64,000 bases of DNA from NCBI GenBank assembly GCA_017792405.1, contig CP051231.1:3108062-3172061 (forward strand). Reading direction: 5' to 3'. Origin of the DNA: Oceanicola sp. (GTDB lineage Bacteria > Pseudomonadota > Alphaproteobacteria > Rhodobacterales > Rhodobacteraceae). Made by a program: the position numbers and the translations under genes. The notes below the pieces were generated by a model that worked only from the letters and a program-made list of their open reading frames with translations, did no database searches and had not been told where the DNA came from. Shown here in pieces: positions 34,270 to 44,040 of this stretch; positions within the stretch are counted from its first letter, which is position 1, and each line of letters starts with the position of its first letter.

Positions 34270-36390
34270 TTAGGCGGCGCTGGAAAGTTTGGGACGTTGG
34301 AGGCTAGTGTCGAGCGCCGCGAGGTTGATCAGGCGGTGCTGGAGCACCTCAATCTTGCTCTGGAGCGAGTTCGACATGGCCGCCCGCGCGGCAGGATCCC
34401 GCGCCAGCTTCTCGAGCGCCATCTTGTCACGCTTCAGCTGGTGAGTCTGCTCGTTGAGGGTGACCTCGATCATGCGCTGGAACACCCGCACGCGCGACAT
34501 GCCAGCCGTTGCACGCTCGACTTGGGCCTCGTTGAAGGCGCCGAGGATCTTCTCGACCGGCGGGCGCAACTCTTCGGCGGCGATGGCGCGCAGGGCTTCC
34601 ATCGTCTTGTCAACGTTCACGGTTTTCTTCGCCCAGAACTTCCAGCCGCGGTCGGTGATCAGATCCACGTTCATGGATTTCTTGGCGAGCAGAAGCGTGG
34701 AGGAAAACTCGTCGTAGGGCAGGCTGTCGAGCGCGATGTTCTCGGCCTCGTCCTTGAAGTTTTCCTGCACTTTCTGGCGGCAGGCGTGCAGGCAGTTGCT
34801 CAGGGCAACGTCGGTGCCCGCGCGGGATTTCTGGAAGCCGGCGGTCACATCTTGCTCGATGGCTGCCTGAAGTGGCGCGAGGTCGATTTCGAGCGCCTTG
34901 CCGGAACCACCCGAGACCTTGTCGCGGAACACGCGGTCGGCGAGCGCCTGCTGTTGCCCTTCGACGAAGGTGTCGATCTGCCCGACCAGCTTGCTCTCGA
35001 GCTTGGACCAGGACTTGGAGATCACCAGTTCGATCTGACGATCGGCATTTTCGATGTAGTCCTCGAGCGCGTCGTTCACCGAATTCAGCTTGTCGATATC
35101 CGCGGCCAGTTCCTGCGCGGCTTCTTCGGCCAGATCGGCCTGAACGCTTTCAACCTGGCTGTGGACAGTATCGCGCTCTTTCTTGGCGACGAACTGCGCG
35201 GCGCTCAGCTCGGCGCGGATGTCGCCCAGTAGTTGGGCGAGCTGACCGCGGCCAACGCCGTTGTCGATGGTCTCGGACAGGGCGCGCTTTACGTCATCGA
35301 GGCCGGAGGCCAGCAGGAGACGGTCGGCCTGATCCATCGGGACCTTGCCATACTTGGTCTGCAGGTAGGCCATCAGCTCGGGAGTATCGAGCGCATCGCG
35401 AGCCTCGGCGGCCTCGTCATCCATGCGCATGGCGACGTTGGCCATGTGGGCACTGCCGGCGACAACGCGGAAATCCATGTTCGGGATCGCCTTGCGCAGA
35501 CGGCGCTCGACATCCTGCATCACCTTGGGGACTTCGAGGTTGTAATCGTCCAGCTCGTCGATCCGGTTCACGAAGATCAGCACGTCTTTCTCATCCTGTT
35601 TGGCGAGGATGCGGATGAGCGCGATGTCGACATCGGTGAGCGGCTGGTGGGCCGAGAGGGCCACGAGGAACACATCGGACTTGTCGAGACTGCGGCAGGT
35701 GAACTCGTCGCGCACAAGGAACGGGTCGTTCACGCCGGGGGTGTCAGTCACGATGGTGGGCACCTGGAACTCGGGCAGGCGCATGTAGGCGTTGGCGACC
35801 TTGGTCAGGGCGGCGTAGCGGCCCAGAGAGTCACGCTCGAGGCCTTCATCGGAGCCGGGGCCGGCGCAGACATAACGCTTGAGCAGGTCGGGCGTCAGGA
35901 AGTCGTACTCGTGCGAGGTGCCAAGCAGGGTGTGATAGTGCTGGCCCAGCCGCCGCTGCGCACGCTGCTTCATCTGCTCGCTCTGCACCTTGAGCAGGTC
36001 GGTGTCAAAGCCGGGAAGAAGCTGCTCGGTCAGTTTGCGGATGCGCGAACCGCCGTCGATGATCTCCTGCCAGTCCTTCTCGTCGAAGAAGTCGAACTTG
36101 GCACCGGACACCGGGTCGCCCGGGATGTTGACGCGGATGTTCGTGACAACCGAGGTCCAGGGGTTCACGTCGGACGGCAGGAAATCATCCTGCTGAAGCA
36201 GGGCGTTCATGAAGGTGGACTTGCCGGCCTTCACCTGACCGATCACGGCGACGCGGGCGGCCCAGCCATTGAGCTTTTCGCGCAGGTCCCGGACGTTCTG
36301 ACGGCCTTTGCGGTCGACGCATTTTTCGAAGCTGTCCAGCGACGAATGAAGGAACTCGAGCTCCGCCTTGAGTTTGGGTGCGATTTGCAT
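34270..36390 (-). CDS. Large dynamin-like GTPase (second copy)
   Basis: 706 residues. G1 GQVKAGKS (51-58), switch I SDVNPWTSV (73-81), G3 DTPG (216-219) and G4 NRID (275-278) are all present. Residues 380-550 are long, charged and helical, as in the stalk of bacterial dynamins. A basic-aromatic patch RGWKFWAKK (581-589) sits where these proteins often touch lipid. No transmembrane helix or signal peptide is seen, so it is cytoplasmic and probably recruited to membrane. It starts 2 bp after the stop of the first small GTPase. It probably self-assembles and remodels or tethers membrane; the target is unknown. Confidence 0.85.
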   Translation of the reverse strand: MQIAPKLKAELEFLHSSLDSFEKCVDRKGRQNVRDLREKLNGWAARVAVIGQVKAGKSTFMNALLQQDDFLPSDVNPWTSVVTNIRVNIPGDPVSGAKFDFFDEKDWQEIIDGGSRIRKLTEQLLPGFDTDLLKVQSEQMKQRAQRRLGQHYHTLLGTSHEYDFLTPDLLKRYVCAGPGSDEGLERDSLGRYAALTKVANAYMRLPEFQVPTIVTDTPGVNDPFLVRDEFTCRSLDKSDVFLVALSAHQPLTDVDIALIRILAKQDEKDVLIFVNRIDELDDYNLEVPKVMQDVERRLRKAIPNMDFRVVAGSAHMANVAMRMDDEAAEARDALDTPELMAYLQTKYGKVPMDQADRLLLASGLDDVKRALSETIDNGVGRGQLAQLLGDIRAELSAAQFVAKKERDTVHSQVESVQADLAEEAAQELAADIDKLNSVNDALEDYIENADRQIELVISKSWSKLESKLVGQIDTFVEGQQQALADRVFRDKVSGGSGKALEIDLAPLQAAIEQDVTAGFQKSRAGTDVALSNCLHACRQKVQENFKDEAENIALDSLPYDEFSSTLLLAKKSMNVDLITDRGWKFWAKKTVNVDKTMEALRAIAAEELRPPVEKILGAFNEAQVERATAGMSRVRVFQRMIEVTLNEQTHQLKRDKMALEKLARDPAARAAMSNSLQSKIEVLQHRLINLAALDTSLQRPKLSSAA

Positions 36391-36392
36391 TG

Positions 36393-37508
36393 TTACCTAC
36401 CGTTCATTCGTGACTTGGTTTCGCGTTCGAAGGCTGTTGAGTGCGACGAGGGATCGTCGCCGGAGAACGTGCTTCCGTTCTCTTCGAGCATCGAGATGTA
36501 GCGCTCGACGCAGGACAGGATCGCTGCCGGATCAGAGGCATCTTCGTCCTCGATCATCTCGTTCCAGGCAGCGCGGAAGGCCGAAACCTCCGTTGCGGTC
36601 CGGGGCGTGGGTGTATCGACGTTCAGCCGCAGGATCTCGCCGCCCATCTCGAAGGCGGGCGCGGCCAGATCGATTGCCGTTTCGCTGCGCTCGAAGCGCT
36701 TGGGCATGACCTTGGGGGCCTCAGGCAGTTGCGGCGCGGCGGGTGCGGGTTCGCTCTCCCAGCGGCGTGTCAGCTCTTCGAGAACCGAGTTCTTGCTACC
36801 CGCAAGGTCGGACAGCTCCGAGACGATGCCGCCCAGCGTGCCGGAGACGCGCTCCACCTGATCGGGGCGGATGAGGGAGGCCATCTCGAAATGGCTGAAG
36901 TATTTCTTGGCTTCACGACGCACGCGGCGCATCACCCTTTCGGCGGTGCGCTCATCGGGCATGCGGTCGGCGTGCGTGACGAGCATGAGCGCCGGGCCGA
37001 CGAGATGCTCGGGCAGCTCGTCCCAGACGGATTTTTCGCTCTGCCGCCAAGCCTGGGTGGCGTTGGTGCACCACACGGCCATATCGGCGAACTCCATCAT
37101 CCGCTCCCAGCTCTCGGCGGCGATGCCGGGATCGGAGCTTCCGGGGGTGTCGATGATCTCGAAGGTCTTGAGGATCTCGGCCGGGTGAGAGACGACGCAG
37201 TAGTGCGTCTCCTCGACCGAAATGTCCTTGAGCGTGTCGAGATCGCGCACGTTGCCCTCAAGGTCGACGGCAGCGATACGGTGATTCCCGGACACCAGCC
37301 AGACCGGCGGGAGCGCGGTCGCGGTCACGTTGGAGGGCAGCACATCGGCGCCCAGGAGGCCGGTGATCAGGCGTGTTTTGCCCGCGCTGAACTCGCCCGC
37401 GATGATGACGCGCGGCTTGCGCGGCGCGGCGACTGGGGCGGGCGCGGGGGCGTCCACAACCGGGGACGCGGGGCGCGCTTTGGCGGCTCTTCGCTTTCGG
37501 TAGCTCAT
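36393..37508 (-). CDS. Small dynamin-like GTPase with intact G3 motif
   Basis: 371 residues. A basic, Pro/Ala-rich N-terminus (1-32) precedes G1 GEFSAGKT (38-45), possible G2 threonines at 62-64, DTPG (120-123) and a G4-like THAD (178-181). After about residue 200 it is helical with a Pro-rich linker (about 250-262) and no recognisable domain. The GTPase part resembles the 394-residue protein (TQAWRQSEK, then DELPEHLVG), so the two are paralogues. It overlaps the first large GTPase gene by ATGA, which implies equal production of the pair. Role unknown; likely partner of the large protein. Confidence 0.82.
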   Translation of the reverse strand: MSYRKRRAAKARPASPVVDAPAPAPVAAPRKPRVIIAGEFSAGKTRLITGLLGADVLPSNVTATALPPVWLVSGNHRIAAVDLEGNVRDLDTLKDISVEETHYCVVSHPAEILKTFEIIDTPGSSDPGIAAESWERMMEFADMAVWCTNATQAWRQSEKSVWDELPEHLVGPALMLVTHADRMPDERTAERVMRRVRREAKKYFSHFEMASLIRPDQVERVSGTLGGIVSELSDLAGSKNSVLEELTRRWESEPAPAAPQLPEAPKVMPKRFERSETAIDLAAPAFEMGGEILRLNVDTPTPRTATEVSAFRAAWNEMIEDEDASDPAAILSCVERYISMLEENGSTFSGDDPSSHSTAFERETKSRMNGR

Positions 37509-39475
37509 GCTGACAACCTCTGCAAAATGCTCGCTGTCTCGTCGTCCTCGCGCTCGGTTTTGGTGACGCCCTTGGCGGCGTGCTCGAGGATGGCCTGGCA
37601 GAACTCGCCCTGGTCAAAGGCGAACCGCTCGACGATGTCACGGGTGGCCGAGACAGCCGGATCAAAGAAGCCCGTGATGAGGTCGTCGATGAGCGGTGCG
37701 GTTTCGGCCACGATGGCCGAGCGATAGCGCTTTACCGCCGCGTTCTTGCGCCCGAACCGCCAGTGCTTGCGCCACCAGCTGCCTTGCAGGTCCAGCGAGA
37801 GTGTTCTCGCCAGCACCGTGGGCGCCTTGTGCTGGGCCTGCTCGGGGAATTCGATAGAGCTGCCCTCCCGGAAAACGAACATGTCGTTCTCTAGAATTTC
37901 CTGAATGCCGTCGAGGATGTCGTCGAAAGCCCCCTCCCCTTCGCGGCGCAGCTTGGCGCAGGACGAAAGGAAGGCGGTTTTCATCATCATCCGCAGGCTC
38001 GTCGGATCGTGGTTCCAGGTGCCGGCCTCGCCGAAGGTGTCGATCTGGGCCTGAAGCGCGGAGAGCGCGGACTCCACGAAGTTTTCCTGTGCCCGACCGA
38101 GCCGCTCACGCAGGTTGTCGGTCAGTCCCTTGGCCCGTTCATCGAAGCCATTGAGGCACTTGTCCCGGAGATCGGCCAGCTTCACCTTCAGCTCGACCGG
38201 GGAGACGTTGATGTTGGCGCCGCCGCTATCGGCCACCGACTCCACCGTCTCGCTCATCTCGATGATGTTATCGAGCTCGTTCTTGATGTCCTTCAGGAAG
38301 GCCTCGCCGGGGCCGTCGATCACTCGCTGGGCGATGGCCTTCAGCAACTCGCGGACGCCGGAAGCCTCCATCGCGCGCTGGCGCAGGGTTTCGATGTCAT
38401 CGGTGTCGTCGCCGTCGAAGATCCGCGCCAGCGAGGCCTTGCTGGCCTCAAGCATGGTGTCTTGGTTCGAGATGGCGAAGTTTGCCCAGTAGCCGGAGCC
38501 GAACAGGATATCGATGCTGTTGCCGACGCCGAGGCGGGTGAGGGTTTTCTGGATGGATGTCCGGATGTTGGCCTGTTCGGCCTCGGGGTCTTCCAGCTCG
38601 TCGATCCGGTTGACGAAGATCAGCACTTCGCGGGCGTCGACGCTGCAGATGATCCGCAGAAGCGCGAGGTCCATCGTGGAGAGCGCTTGGTGAGCCGAAA
38701 GCACGACCACGCAGACACGGCTGTCGCTGATGGCGTTGAGCGTGATCTGCTCGCGCATCATGAAAGTGTCGTTCACGCCGGGCGTGTCGCGCAGGCACAG
38801 GCCCTTGGGCAGGTGCGGCAGGTCGATGTAGAGATCGGCGGTTTTGGTGATGTCGGCGTAGACGCCTTCGGTCGCGCCGTCTTCCAGATCGTCGGGGTCG
38901 CCGTAGCAGATGTAACGGTCGATCGTGTCGTGATCGAGGTCGGGATAGGTGTGGCTGCTGCCGAGCAGCTCGTGGAATTCGTCGCCGAGGCGGGCCTCGG
39001 TCGTCTCGCGCATTTCGGCCACCTGCGCCTTGACCTCATCGGCCTCGCGCTCGAAGCCGGACCGGTTGGCCATTTCACCCAAGCGTCCGCCGGTCGCGAC
39101 GAGGCGATCCCACTCGCCCTGATCGAAGAACCGGAACACGGCTCGGGTGTTCAAGGGGCGGTGACGGCTGTTGAGGTGAAGCGCGGTGATGACGGACGTC
39201 CAGGGATTGACGTCTGACGGCAGAAGATTGGTTTCGCCGAGGATGGCGTTCATCAGCGTGCTCTTGCCGGCCTTGATCTGGCCGATCACGCTGACCGAAG
39301 GCTCGAATGCCTTGATCTTTTCGAGGACGTCCTCAAGAGGCGCCTCCGCAAAGGACAGGGCGACTTCCGAATACTCGTTGATGGCGTTTTCAACTTCATC
39401 GATCCGGCCCCAGAAGCTGTTCAGCTCCCGAAAACCTTCCTGATAGCCATCGAACTTTCCGCTTTTGACGGACAT
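37505..39475 (-). CDS. Large dynamin-like GTPase (first copy)
   Basis: 656 residues. G1 GQIKAGKS (65-72), switch I SDVNPWTSV (88-96), G3 DTPG (230-233) and G4 NRID (289-292) are intact. Shared with the second copy are the inserted segment HELLGSSHTYPDL (168-180) and the aromatic-basic patch SWWRKHWRFGRK (566-577), a candidate lipid contact. Helical stalk regions span about 380-560 and 585-650. The ATG at 39475 follows GAGGG; an earlier in-frame start at 39520 is less likely. It comes 113 bp and one stable hairpin after the roadblock gene. Bacterial dynamin-like proteins act in membrane fusion, repair and phage defence; this one cannot be placed. Confidence 0.86.
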   Translation of the reverse strand: MSVKSGKFDGYQEGFRELNSFWGRIDEVENAINEYSEVALSFAEAPLEDVLEKIKAFEPSVSVIGQIKAGKSTLMNAILGETNLLPSDVNPWTSVITALHLNSRHRPLNTRAVFRFFDQGEWDRLVATGGRLGEMANRSGFEREADEVKAQVAEMRETTEARLGDEFHELLGSSHTYPDLDHDTIDRYICYGDPDDLEDGATEGVYADITKTADLYIDLPHLPKGLCLRDTPGVNDTFMMREQITLNAISDSRVCVVVLSAHQALSTMDLALLRIICSVDAREVLIFVNRIDELEDPEAEQANIRTSIQKTLTRLGVGNSIDILFGSGYWANFAISNQDTMLEASKASLARIFDGDDTDDIETLRQRAMEASGVRELLKAIAQRVIDGPGEAFLKDIKNELDNIIEMSETVESVADSGGANINVSPVELKVKLADLRDKCLNGFDERAKGLTDNLRERLGRAQENFVESALSALQAQIDTFGEAGTWNHDPTSLRMMMKTAFLSSCAKLRREGEGAFDDILDGIQEILENDMFVFREGSSIEFPEQAQHKAPTVLARTLSLDLQGSWWRKHWRFGRKNAAVKRYRSAIVAETAPLIDDLITGFFDPAVSATRDIVERFAFDQGEFCQAILEHAAKGVTKTEREDDETASILQRLSA

Positions 39476-39546
39476 CGTAACCCTCACCGTCCTGAATGTG
39501 CTCCCGTAAATTGGCCCCACTGTGTCCGGGATACTTGGGCCGGGGT

Positions 39547-39575
39547 GCGCGCCGCCGATCCGCTCGGCGGCGCGC
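39547..39575 (-). other. 12-bp perfect hairpin between roadblock and GTPase genes
   Basis: GCGCGCCGCCGA (39547-39558) and TCGGCGGCGCGC (39564-39575) pair completely over five bases. No U-run follows on the minus strand. It begins 13 bp after the roadblock stop and probably shields that message, giving more roadblock protein than GTPases. Confidence 0.65.
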
Positions 39576-39588
39576 GAACCTCAGATCA

Positions 39589-39954
39589 TCAGATCTTCAG
39601 CGTGCCTTCGATGTTCTTCACAGCGAGGCGAGCCAGGCCGAGGTTGGCCTTCTTGCGGTCGAGGGCCACGTAGACGAAGACCATCGGGTTCGACGCCAGC
39701 GGGCGGATCAGGTGCAGCTGGGTGCCCAGCGAGATCAGGATGTCTTCGATGTGGTCGTCGAGGCCGAGAGCCTTCATGGCTTCGTTCTTGGCGCGAACCA
39801 CTTCGGTGTTCGCAGCGCCGGCGGCTTCGATGTCGAATTTGTGGGCGCTGGTTTCGTTGGCGAGCATCAGGCCGGATTCACCGTCCACGAGGCAGGCGGC
39901 GATGAAGCCTTGGATGTTCGCGAGTTCAGAGATGTCAGTCGAGATATTGGCCAT
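39589..39954 (-). CDS. Roadblock/LC7-domain protein (MglB-like fold)
   Basis: 121 residues, a single roadblock domain. ANIQGFIAACLVDGESGLML (12-31) and DILISLGTQLHLIRPLA (71-87) are the two characteristic strands-and-helix segments. Roadblock proteins form dimers and in bacteria and archaea act as partners or activators of small GTPases (MglB with MglA is the best-known case). The ATG at 39954 follows GGAG by 7 bases; a longer frame from 40005 is unlikely. It heads an operon of four dynamin-like GTPases, so it probably controls their nucleotide state or location. No MglA-type small Ras GTPase is encoded here. Confidence 0.88.
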   Translation of the reverse strand: MANISTDISELANIQGFIAACLVDGESGLMLANETSAHKFDIEAAGAANTEVVRAKNEAMKALGLDDHIEDILISLGTQLHLIRPLASNPMVFVYVALDRKKANLGLARLAVKNIEGTLKI

Positions 39955-40355
39955 TGTTTCACTCCAGTAGTAGGCTGCAATGGCAACAACCTGCTGAGTT
40001 CTCATGTTAAATATTCGCCCAGATTGTGGTAATTTTTCATTTAATGAAGTTTTTAAAGCGCTAAGCGCCGCGCAACTCGCGATTGCGCCGAAATTAGCTT
40101 AAAACCTAGTAAAATTGGTGCTACCCGAGAATGCCGACTTTTTCACGCAACTGTAGAGTGAAATTGTTGACGGTTCTGCCTTCGGATTTCCACATTCCGC
40201 CACATTGTGCCACGCAAAGACACAGGTTGCCCTAATGTCACCTTCGGTCGAGAGGTCGCCGCAGAGTCGGCGCACGGCGCAGGTGCTGGCCCAAAGTGAT
40301 GGGAGATGGCTTTCGGCTAGCCCGCCAACGCACGCCGTAGGACAGGCGGGTGTGG
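39955..40355. other. 401-bp AT-rich intergenic region upstream of the GTPase operon
   Basis: The stretch 40000-40130 is clearly richer in A and T than the surroundings. It contains the perfect palindrome TTCATT-T-AATGAA (40036-40048) and GCGCT-A-AGCGC (40058-40068), either of which could be an operator. I could not find a convincing sigma-70 promoter on the minus strand. Nothing in it looks like a gene, and no clear terminator of the upstream ABC operon was found. Confidence 0.5.
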
Positions 40356-42073
<1,718 letters not shown>

Positions 42074-42077
<4 letters not shown>

Positions 42078-42979
42078 CGGAGCCTCGGGTTGAGCGCGTC
42101 GCGCAGCCAGTCGCCCAGCAGGTTCACCGCGAGAGCGAGGGCAAGGAGGGTGCAGGCGGGGAAGAAGAGGATCCACCATTCGCCAGAGAAGAGGAAGCCT
42201 TGCCCGATGCGGATGAGTGTGCCGAGCGACGGTTGGGTGGCTGGTGCGCCCACGCCGAGGAAGCTGAGGGTGGCCTCGGCGATGATGGCCAGAGCGAGCG
42301 AGATCGTGGCGATGACCAGCACCGGCGAAAGCACGTTGGGCAGGATGTGGCGCAGCATGATCCGCAGCGGCGAGCGCCCGATGAGGCGCGCGGCGGCGAC
42401 ATAGTCCTTTGACTTTTCCACCAGCGTCGCACCGCGCACCACGCGGGCGAACTGCACCCAGTCGGATAGGCCGATGGCCAGGATCAGCACCCAGATCGCC
42501 ATCTGGTCGCGGTATTCCACTGGGGTGACCCCCTTGGCCACGCCGAAGATCAGCATGGCCACGAGGATCGAGGGGAAGGTGAGCTGCACATCGGCGGCGC
42601 GCATGATGATGGTTTCTGTCCAGCCGCCGACGTAGCCGCTGAGCAGGCCGAGAAAGATGCCCAGCACCATCGCGAAGAGCACCGCCGAGACGCCGACGAA
42701 GAGCGATATCCGCAGCCCGTAGAGGATTGTGGAAAACACATCGCGGCCTTGATCGTCGGTCCCCAGCAGGAAGGTTTCGCCGGTGAAGGCATTTGGCTCC
42801 ATCGGGCGGGTAAAGCCGTTCATCAGGTTCAGGCTGGCCGGATCGAACGGGTTGGTGGGCGCGATGAGCGGGGCAAAGACCGCCGAAAGCACGAGGATCG
42901 CCGTGACCAGCGCCGAGACGATGGCCACGGGGCTGGTGCGGAACGCATAGAAGATGTCGCTGTCGAAGAACCGGGTCAT
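42074..42979 (-). CDS. ABC transporter permease, DppC type
   Basis: 301 residues. First helix near residues 17-37 (AIVSALVTAILVLSAVFAPL), then TDDQGRDVFSTILYGLRIS and the EAA loop VAAARLIGRSPLRIMLRH (in part). The ATG at 42979 overlaps the stop of the DppB-type gene by ATGA. Inner-membrane subunit of the importer encoded by this operon. Confidence 0.92.
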
Positions 42980-43944
42980 GCGGCCACCCTCAGGCGCGGG
43001 TCGATAAAGGCATATAGAATGTCCACCAGCAGGTTGATGGCCACGAACATGACGGAGATCAGCATGAGGTAAGCGGCCATGACAGGGATATCGACGAATT
43101 GGATTGCGTTGATGAAGAGCAGGCCTACGCCGGGCCACTGGAACACGGTCTCGGTGATGATCGCGAAGGCGATGATGGAGCCCAGTTGCAGGCCGATGAC
43201 GGTGATGACGGGCACCATCGTGTTTTTCAACGCGTGGCGGAAGTTGATGACCCGGTCGCTCAGCCCGCGGGCCTTGGCGAAGCGGATGTAGTCCTGCCGC
43301 AGCACCTCCAGCATCTCGGAGCGGACGAGCCGCATGATAAGGGTCATCTGGTAGAGGCCGAGGGTGATGGACGGCAGGATCAGCGCTTTGAGGCCCGACG
43401 CTGTGAGAAAGCCGGTTGTCCAGCCGCCAAGGTCCACCGTGTCGCCACGCCCGAAGCTGGGCAGCCAGCCCAACTCGACGCTGAAGAGGTAGATCAGCAG
43501 GATACCTATGAGAAAGGTGGGCAATGAGACCCCGATGAGCGAGGCCGACATGATCAGGTTGGCGGCGAAGCCATTGCGCCGGATCGCGGTGAAAACGCCC
43601 AGCGCGATACCCATGAGGATGGCGAAGATGCCCGACACCGCAGCAAGCTCCAGCGTGGCGGGCGCGCGCTCCAGCAGGATCTCGGCGACCGGGCGGCCCT
43701 GCCGGTAAGAGACGCCGAAGTTGCCCTGCACCGCCTGTTCGAGGAAACGATAGTATTGCACGACGAAGGGCTTATCGAGGCCGAGCTGTTCGCGGAGCCG
43801 TTCAACATCTTCGATGGTGCGCTCCTGACCGAGCATGTTGTCGATCGGGTCACCGACGAAGGTGAACATGGAGAAGGCCACGAGCCCCGTGATCAGGAGC
43901 ACGAGAACCGATTGCCCGACGCGTTTGACGATGAAGGAGAGCAC
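42976..43944 (-). CDS. ABC transporter permease, DppB type
   Basis: 322 residues, six predicted membrane segments. The start MLSFIVKRVGQSVLVLLITG is typical of DppB proteins; the EAA loop reads IRFAKARGLSDRVINFRHAL. Translation begins at GTG 43944, with AAAGGGA 8 bases upstream. A 96-bp gap separates it from the binding-protein gene upstream. Confidence 0.92.
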   Translation of the reverse strand: MLSFIVKRVGQSVLVLLITGLVAFSMFTFVGDPIDNMLGQERTIEDVERLREQLGLDKPFVVQYYRFLEQAVQGNFGVSYRQGRPVAEILLERAPATLELAAVSGIFAILMGIALGVFTAIRRNGFAANLIMSASLIGVSLPTFLIGILLIYLFSVELGWLPSFGRGDTVDLGGWTTGFLTASGLKALILPSITLGLYQMTLIMRLVRSEMLEVLRQDYIRFAKARGLSDRVINFRHALKNTMVPVITVIGLQLGSIIAFAIITETVFQWPGVGLLFINAIQFVDIPVMAAYLMLISVMFVAINLLVDILYAFIDPRLRVAA

Positions 43945-44040
43945 TGATCTGTCCCTTTGAAACGCGCCCCGGGGCTGGTGCCACCTCTGGCGGGTGGCTG
44001 GAGCCCTTGGCCGGGCCCCGGAGCGGTTGAGCTTGCGGCG

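Noticed and set aside
33091..35232. 713-codon plus-strand frame across two GTPase genes
   Set aside because: It is antisense to intact GTPase motifs on the minus strand and its translation is Gly/Val/Asp-rich with no family features.
39589..39954. MglA/MglB polarity system
   Set aside because: The roadblock protein resembles MglB in fold only. No MglA-type small GTPase is present; the neighbours are dynamin-like.
33055..39954. Defence island interpretation for the GTPase operon
   Set aside because: Not excluded, but no other defence gene, integrase, tRNA junction or composition shift is visible, so it is not the preferred reading.
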